From contig NC_080671.1 in the NCBI RefSeq assembly GCF_030247195.1, positions 206,086,397 through 206,150,396 of the forward strand: a stretch of DNA of 64,000 bases, written 5' to 3'. The position numbers and the translations under genes are program-made. The notes beneath the pieces were generated by a model that was not told where the DNA came from, searched no databases, and worked only from the letters and a program-made list of their open reading frames with translations. This DNA comes from Topomyia yanbarensis (Eukaryota > Arthropoda > Insecta > Diptera > Culicidae). The first letter of the stretch is position 1; each line of letters opens with the position of its first letter. Positions 58,434-64,000 of this stretch are shown here, piece after piece.

Positions 58434-61400
58434 CCTAATAAAAAATATTATACACGAACTTTAACCCAAATAGTCCAACGATTCCACATATTGTTTGGAT
58501 GATACCCTGAACAGGTCATTAGGCTCTTGAATGATAAGATGTTTATTAGGGTAACTTATTGGACGGAATCAGGGATCTGATCACTGTTTTACAGTGGAAC
58601 TGCAGAAGTATTATCCCCAAAATTGATTCATTAAAACACTTGCTAAATTACAATCATTGTGATGCATTTTCCCTATGTGAAACATGGCTAACTTCTAATA
58701 TAAACCTCAACTTCCACGATTTTAACATTATTCGCTTGGATCGAGAAGACTTATATGGAGGGGTACTTTTAGGGATCAAAAAGTGCTACTCCTTCAATCG
58801 AATCAACCTCCCTTCGACGCCAGGCATTGAAGTTGTCGCTTGTCAAACAACAATCAAAGGCAAAGATCTTTGCATTGCTTCTATTTACATTCCTCCTAGG
58901 GCCATGATGGGATATCGAAGATTCTCCAACGTGATTGAACACCTTCCCTCGCCCCGCCTGCTTCTTGGAGACTTTAACTCTCACGGTACGGGGTGGGGCT
59001 GTCCATACGACGATAATCGATCTTCGACAATTCAAGACCTTTGTGACAACTTCAATATGACAATTCTGAACACAGGGGAAATGACACGGATTCCTAGACC
59101 ACCTGCGCAAGCAAGTGCACTGGACATTTCTTTATGCTCGACATCACTACGGTTAGATTGCAAGTGGAAGGTAATATCTGATCCCCACGGTAGTGACCAC
59201 TTACCAATTGTAATTGCAATCACCACTGGTTCAAGACCATCGGCACCAATCAATGTTCCCTATGACCTCACACGAAACATTGATTGGAAGAGCTACGCTG
59301 CTGAGATATCCAAAACTATCGATTCAACACAGGTACTTCCCCCGGAGGAAGAATATAAGTTTTTGTCCAACTCGATTCTCGATACCGCGATTCAAACTCA
59401 GACGAAACTAGTACCCGACGTGAACACCCAAAAACGTTCTCCCAACCCGTGGTGGGACAAAGAGTGCTCAGACGTGTACGCGGAGAAAGCTGCCGCGTAT
59501 AAAACCTTCCGGAACGACGGGTTAGTTGCTAGTTACCGAGTGTACGCGATATTAGAAAAGCGAATGAAAAATTTAATGAAAGCTAAGAAACGCAGTTACT
59601 GGCGCCGGTTTGTCGACGGGTTAACAAGAGAAACATCGATGAGCACTCTTTGGGGCACGGCCCGACGTATGCGAAACCGAAACAGTACTAACGAGAGCGT
59701 GGAATATTCAAACCGTTGGATATTCGATTTCGCCAAGGTTTGTCCGGATTCCGCCCCGGCACAGAAAATCTACCGCGCCGCGTCGCCTTACAATACCGCG
59801 AACGAAACACCGTTTACGATGGTGGAGTTCTCACTTGCTCTCTTATCATGTAACAATAAAGCCCCGGGGCCAGATAGATTCAAATTCAACTTGTTGAAGA
59901 ATCTGCCAGACGCTGCCAAAAGACGCTTGTTGAATTTATTTACAATTTACAATTTGGCTTCCGCAAAGGCAAAGGGACGAACGATTGCCTTGCGTTGCTC
60001 TCAACAGAAATTCAAATGGCATATGCTAACAAAGAGCAGATGGCATCAGTATTCTTGGATATTAAGGGGGCTTTCGATTCAGTTTCGATCAACATTCTTT
60101 ATGAGAAGTTGCACCAGCATGGTCTTTCGCCAATTTTAAATAACTTTTTGCTAAACCTGTTGTCTGAAAAACAAATGCATTTCTCGCATGGTGATTTATC
60201 GACATCACGATTTAGCTACATGGGCCTTCCCCAGGGCTCACGTCTAAGCCCTCTCCTCTACAATTTTTACGTGAATGACATTGATGAATGTCTTGTCAAT
60301 TCCTGCACGCTAAGGCAGCTTGCAGATGACGGTGTGGTCTCTATTACAGGTCCTTAAGCCGTCAACTTGCAAGGACCACTGCAAGATACCTTGGACAATT
60401 TGTCTGCTTGGGCTCTCCAGCTAGGTATCGAGTTCTCCACGGAGAAAACTGAGCTAGTCGTATTTTCTAGAAAGCGTGAACCAGCGCAACTACAGCTTCA
60501 ATTAATGGATCAAACTATTGCTCAGGCTTCAACATTCAAATATCTCGGGGTATGGTTCGACTCTAAAGGTACCTGGGGATGTCACATTAGGTATCTGAAA
60601 CAGACGTGCCAACAAAGGATCAACTTTTTCCGTACAATAACTGGAACATGGTGGGGTGCCCATCCAGGAGACCTAATCAGGCTGTACCAAACAACGATAT
60701 TATCAGTGTTGGAGTACGGATGTTTCTGCTTTCGCTCCGCTGCGAACATACACTTCATCAAACTGGAGCGAATCCAGTATCGTTGCTTGCGTATTGCCTT
60801 GGGTTGTATGCACTCGACCCATACGATGAGTCTCGAAGTGCTGACGGGCGTTCTTCCGCTAAAAAATCGATTCTGGGACCTCTCATATCGATTGCTCATT
60901 CGATGCGATATTCTGAACCCATTGGTGATTGCAAATTGCGAAAGGCTTGTTGAGCTTAATTCTCAGACCCGATTCATGTCCTTGTACTTCGATTACATGG
61001 CACAGAACATCAATTCATCTATGTATAACGTCAACCGTGCTCCTCTCTTAGATACTTCTGATCCAACTGTATTTTTCGATACCTCCATGAAGGAAGAGAT
61101 TTGTGGAATTCCGGATCATATTCGCCCACAAGTGGTCCCAAATATTTTCTATAACAAATACCATCAAATCGACTGCGCCAAAATGTTCTACACTGACGGA
61201 TCAATTCTCGACGGGTCCACAGGCTTCGGTATCTTCAACGAAAATCTTGCTGCCTCATTCAAACTCAATGATCCTGCTTCAATTTACGTCGCAGAATTAG
61301 CTGCCATTCAGTATACTCTCGGGGTCATTGACACCCTGCCCTCAGACCATTACTTCATCGTTTCGGATAGTCTCAGCTCCATTGAGGCCATCCGTGTGGC

Positions 61401-62034
61401 GAAACCTGGAAAGCACTCACCGTATTTCCTGGGGAAAATACGGGAATATCTGAGTGCTTTATCTGAAAAATCTTACCAGATTACCTTGGTTTGGGTCCCG
61501 TCACATTGTTCTATTGCGGGCAATGAGAAGGCGGACTCTTTAGCCAAGGTGGGCGCATTAGAAGGCGACACTTACGAAAGACCAATTTGCTTCAACGATT
61601 TTTTCAGTATCTCTCGTCAGAGGACGCTCGATAGTTGGCAAACCTCATGGAGCAATGGGCATCTGGGACGGTGGCTACATTCCATTATCCCGAAGGTATC
61701 AACGAATGCTTGGTTTAAGGGGTTGGATGTGAACCGGGACTTTATTCGTACGATGTAAAGGATCATGTCCAACCATTACTCGTTTGACGCGCATCTCCGT
61801 CGTATAGGGCTTGCTGAAAGTAATCATTGTGTTTGTGAGAACGGCTATCACGACATCGAGCATGTTGTTTGGCTGTGCGCAGAGTACTGTGTTGCCAGGT
61901 CCCAACTAATATATTCCCTTCGGGTCCGAGGTAGATCACCCTATGTGCCAGTCTGGGACGTCCTAGCAAGTCGTGACCACCACTATATTTTTCTTATCTA
62001 TATCTTTTTGAAAACTATTGATGTCCAAGTTTAA
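58426..62034 (+). pseudogene. I/LOA-type ORF2: endonuclease, RT, RNase H
   Basis: The start ATGGCTA at 58426 is split from LDGIRDLITVLQWNC (58559 onward) by a MITE. The endonuclease (CETWL, LLLGDFNSHGTGWG, DISLCS, GSDHLPIV) and early RT (NNKAPGPDRF) follow. An internal deletion near 59945 removes the RT fingers and changes frame, then QFGFRKGKGTND, FLDIKGAFDSV, GLPQGSRLSPL and LADD are present. A TAA at 60355 interrupts. RNase H shows FYTDGS, AELAAI, VSDS and HCSIAGNEKAD, the D-E-D-D set. A TAA at 61756 precedes the C-terminal zinc motif (CVC...H...C), ending at 62034. Inactive. Confidence 0.85.
58433..58551 (+). mobile_element. 119-bp MITE at the ORF1/ORF2 junction
   Basis: CCCTAATAAA ... 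TTTATTAGGG flanked by TA (58431-58432 and 58552-58553), a Tc1/mariner-like arrangement. The reverse complement is at 26602-26720. Without it and one TA, the flanks join to a TAA ending ORF1 and an ATG opening ORF2 in an 8-bp overlap, which confirms the insertion limits. Confidence 0.9.
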
Positions 62035-62410
62035 TACATAGAATACATTTAATAGAATCTCACCAACCTATCCCTTTATCTACAATATGGTATTGCTTCA
62101 CGAGTCTTCGGTGCATACCCTTCTTGATAATCGTCTATCCAGAACATCATGACATACCTCACATGCAGATGATATAGAGTGCCAATAATTATCCGAAATA
62201 TCGACCCTCCCCTCGCCCCTGCGATTACAGGCTGTGAACTACAACACTACAACAAAGTGTGCATATCCGCCACAATGATCAATCAGCAAACGACGATGTC
62301 AATTACACAATAGGTATCCCACTTCCTACCCTTTTTCCTTTGCTTACATAAGAGGGGAGCAAGCCGCCCCTAAGTACGGCTTTCCCTTCCCCCACTAACA
62401 TGTGACATGT

Positions 62411-64000
62411 AATAAAAAAAACCTGTTTTAATCCACATACAGGTGCAATTGTGCCTTTCTCATTTCTCCAAACTATGATATAATAGCTGGTTCGTACAAT
62501 ATAACATTATGGAAATCTCTTTCATTCTTATTACACTTGGCAAGTACATATATAAGAGCACCTTTTTGCATTCATCGCGGTATCGGTTTGAATCGGAGTT
62601 TTCTATGTGATCGCACTCCACAACCCGTAACTCCGGAGCCGGAAGTCGGATGGAGATGAAATTTAAGACTAAGAGACTAAGTTGATCAAATCGGTCTAGC
62701 CATTTTAGAGAAACCAATATAACCGTTATTCTGAATTTGGATACTTCAGGATCCGTCGATGGTGGCCAGTGTGACCAAAGAGCCTTTGAATGACTGTTGG
62801 GGACCTAGATCTACAAATTCAACAGTTGTGCACATTTTGGAAAAAAAATTCACCTTTTTACATTCATCGCAAAATTCGTTAGAATCGGAATTTGCTGCGT
62901 GATCGTACGTATCACCCTGTAATTCAGGAACCAGAACTCGGATCCACACAAAATTCAACAGCAGCTGATGGACCTTTCATTTAAAATCAAGTTTGTCAAA
63001 ATCGGTTCAGAAAATTCCGAGAAACCGATGTGGACAAATCAACAAATTTTGTTTTGTAACCATACTCTTCAACTCGTAATCCGGATCAAGATGTCGGTTG
63101 AAAATGAAATTCAATAGCAACCTATGGGAATATTATACCTTTCATTTGTAATCTTAGTTTGTAAAAATCGGTTCAGCCATCTCCGAGAAACCGATGTGAA
63201 CATTTTGTAAACAAATCCGCACATACACACATACACACATACATACATACATACGTACATACATACATACATACATACATACATACATACATACATACAT
63301 ACATACATACACACATACATACACACAGATATTTTGCGATCTCGGCGAATTGAGTCGAATGTTATATGAGACTCGGCCCTCCGGGCCTCGGTTAGAAAGT
63401 CGGTTTTTGGAGCAATTGCATAACCTTTCTATATAAGAAAGGCAAAAGAATAATATTTAATTAGCTTAATAAGCATGAGTTCAATGTTATCTTCATGTGA
63501 TTATAATTTGGAAAGGTTGGTGGAATGGGTTTGAACATGTAGGGAATGGGGGGTTAGTAGAGTGGGAGTGGAGGATGCGTCAGAAATCCTTCATATTATT
63601 TTGGTATACGGGGTTGATGAAGGAAATGCGGGCGTGAGGGTGGTCCAAGAGGAGGGGAGTGATGAAGGATGGAGGTGCAAGGGCAAGGCGGAGGGGGGGA
63701 GGGGCGGACACGCAATACTCAACTGCATATTTTGCCTTCCATTTGAGACTTGGTTTGAGAAAATCGGTTCAGTCATCACCGATGAACCGATGTGACTTTA
63801 ATTGTGGAATATGCCCGAAATTCCGGAATCGTCGATAGTGGACAATATATTCAAAGAATGTTTGATTGGCAATCAGTGATCTAGATCTGCGATTAGAAGT
63901 TATTTGGTGACCATTTCAATAGTTTTTAGCCTCTGAGGTATTACGATTGTACCGATTTATATGGAAAATTCCAGTGTATCCTTACTAACACCCCTGTAAC
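62411..64000 (-). repeat. GCCTTTCTC repeat, copies F and G (runs off end)
   Basis: Copy F (about 62415-63446) opens AATCCACATACAGGTGCAAT then TGTGCCTTTCTC, and contains the modules, an uninterrupted (CATA)n at about 63217-63328 and the terminal ATTTTGCGATCTCGGCGAAT to GAGAAAGGC block. Copy G follows after the same linker as after copy C (GGAAAGGTTGGTGGAATGGG) and is cut by the window end. F+G parallel C+D without the R1 insertion. Confidence 0.88.
63217..63328. repeat. (CATA)n microsatellite, unoccupied site
   Basis: About 110 bp of CATA repeats with CACA and CGTA variants, at the same place in the repeat where the R1 element sits in copy C. Confidence 0.95.

Larger units (their letters stand above)
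56620..62410 (+). mobile_element. I/LOA-type non-LTR retrotransposon with RNase H
   Basis: A ~430-bp 5' region, ORF1 with CCHC knuckles, ORF2 with endonuclease, RT and RNase H, and a 3' region ending near ATGTAATAAAAAAAA at 62409-62420. RNase H between RT and the C-terminal zinc motif is typical of the I and LOA groups; I cannot separate these from memory. Lesions: two frameshifts and a stop in ORF1, a 119-bp MITE at the ORF junction, an RT deletion, and two stops in ORF2. No target duplication was found. Confidence 0.8.

Overview
The window is repeat-rich eukaryotic DNA, AT-rich between elements. It fits a culicine mosquito, most likely Aedes-like. That rests on recognised families: an R1-clade retrotransposon sitting in a (CATA)n microsatellite, a CR1-clade element with a PHD-type ORF1, an RNase H-bearing I/LOA-type element, a mariner transposase of DD37E spacing, and many MITEs and foldback elements. 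The species is an inference, not something read directly. No intact host gene was recognised. The two host-like traces are a frameshifted fragment of C1-tetrahydrofolate synthase (about 54182-54500) and a low-confidence histone H1-like tail behind a TATA box, present in both arms of a large inverted duplication.

Layout. 1-11.7 kb: foldback elements, a TTAA-flanked MITE, two copies of a 237-bp hairpin MITE and a 309-bp (TA)n tract. 11.7-15.4 kb: left arm of a large inverted duplication whose partner is 46.9-49.6 kb; the left arm has three copies of a 434-bp tandem unit where the right has one. 16.3-18.6 kb: a TIR element with GC-rich hairpins and a 1.1-kb near-perfect foldback. 18.7-23.2 kb: two head-to-tail copies of a repeat bounded by GCCTTTCTC, one holding a 1.9-kb DNA element with 7-bp target duplications. 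23.9-28.9 kb: a 5-kb foldback element whose arms are tandem ~118-bp repeats, with a 2.5-kb loop. 29.2-33.8 kb: a decayed CR1-clade retrotransposon. 34.9-36.6 kb: an unassigned 235-codon ORF, a mariner transposase fragment and another transposon-derived ORF. 37.9-45.2 kb: an R1-clade (Waldo-like) retrotransposon inserted in (CATA)n, itself split by a 1.0-kb hAT-type element with a perfect 8-bp target duplication. 45.6-46.9 kb: more GCCTTTCTC repeat. 50-54 kb: MITEs, two promoter-like TATA/Inr modules and the C1-THF pseudogene. 55-56.3 kb: a 5'-truncated second R1-clade element. 56.6-62.4 kb: an I/LOA-type element with a 119-bp MITE inserted exactly at its ORF1/ORF2 overlap. 62.4-64 kb: another GCCTTTCTC block, which is an unoccupied paralogue of the block holding the R1 element.

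Insertions can be ordered by nesting. The GCCTTTCTC repeat with its (CATA)n came first, the R1 element entered the (CATA)n, and the hAT element then entered ORF2. Elsewhere the TA-flanked MITEs in the satellite foldback predate the mirroring of its arms. None of the retrotransposon copies has both ORFs intact; the R1 element is closest (one stop codon plus the hAT insertion).
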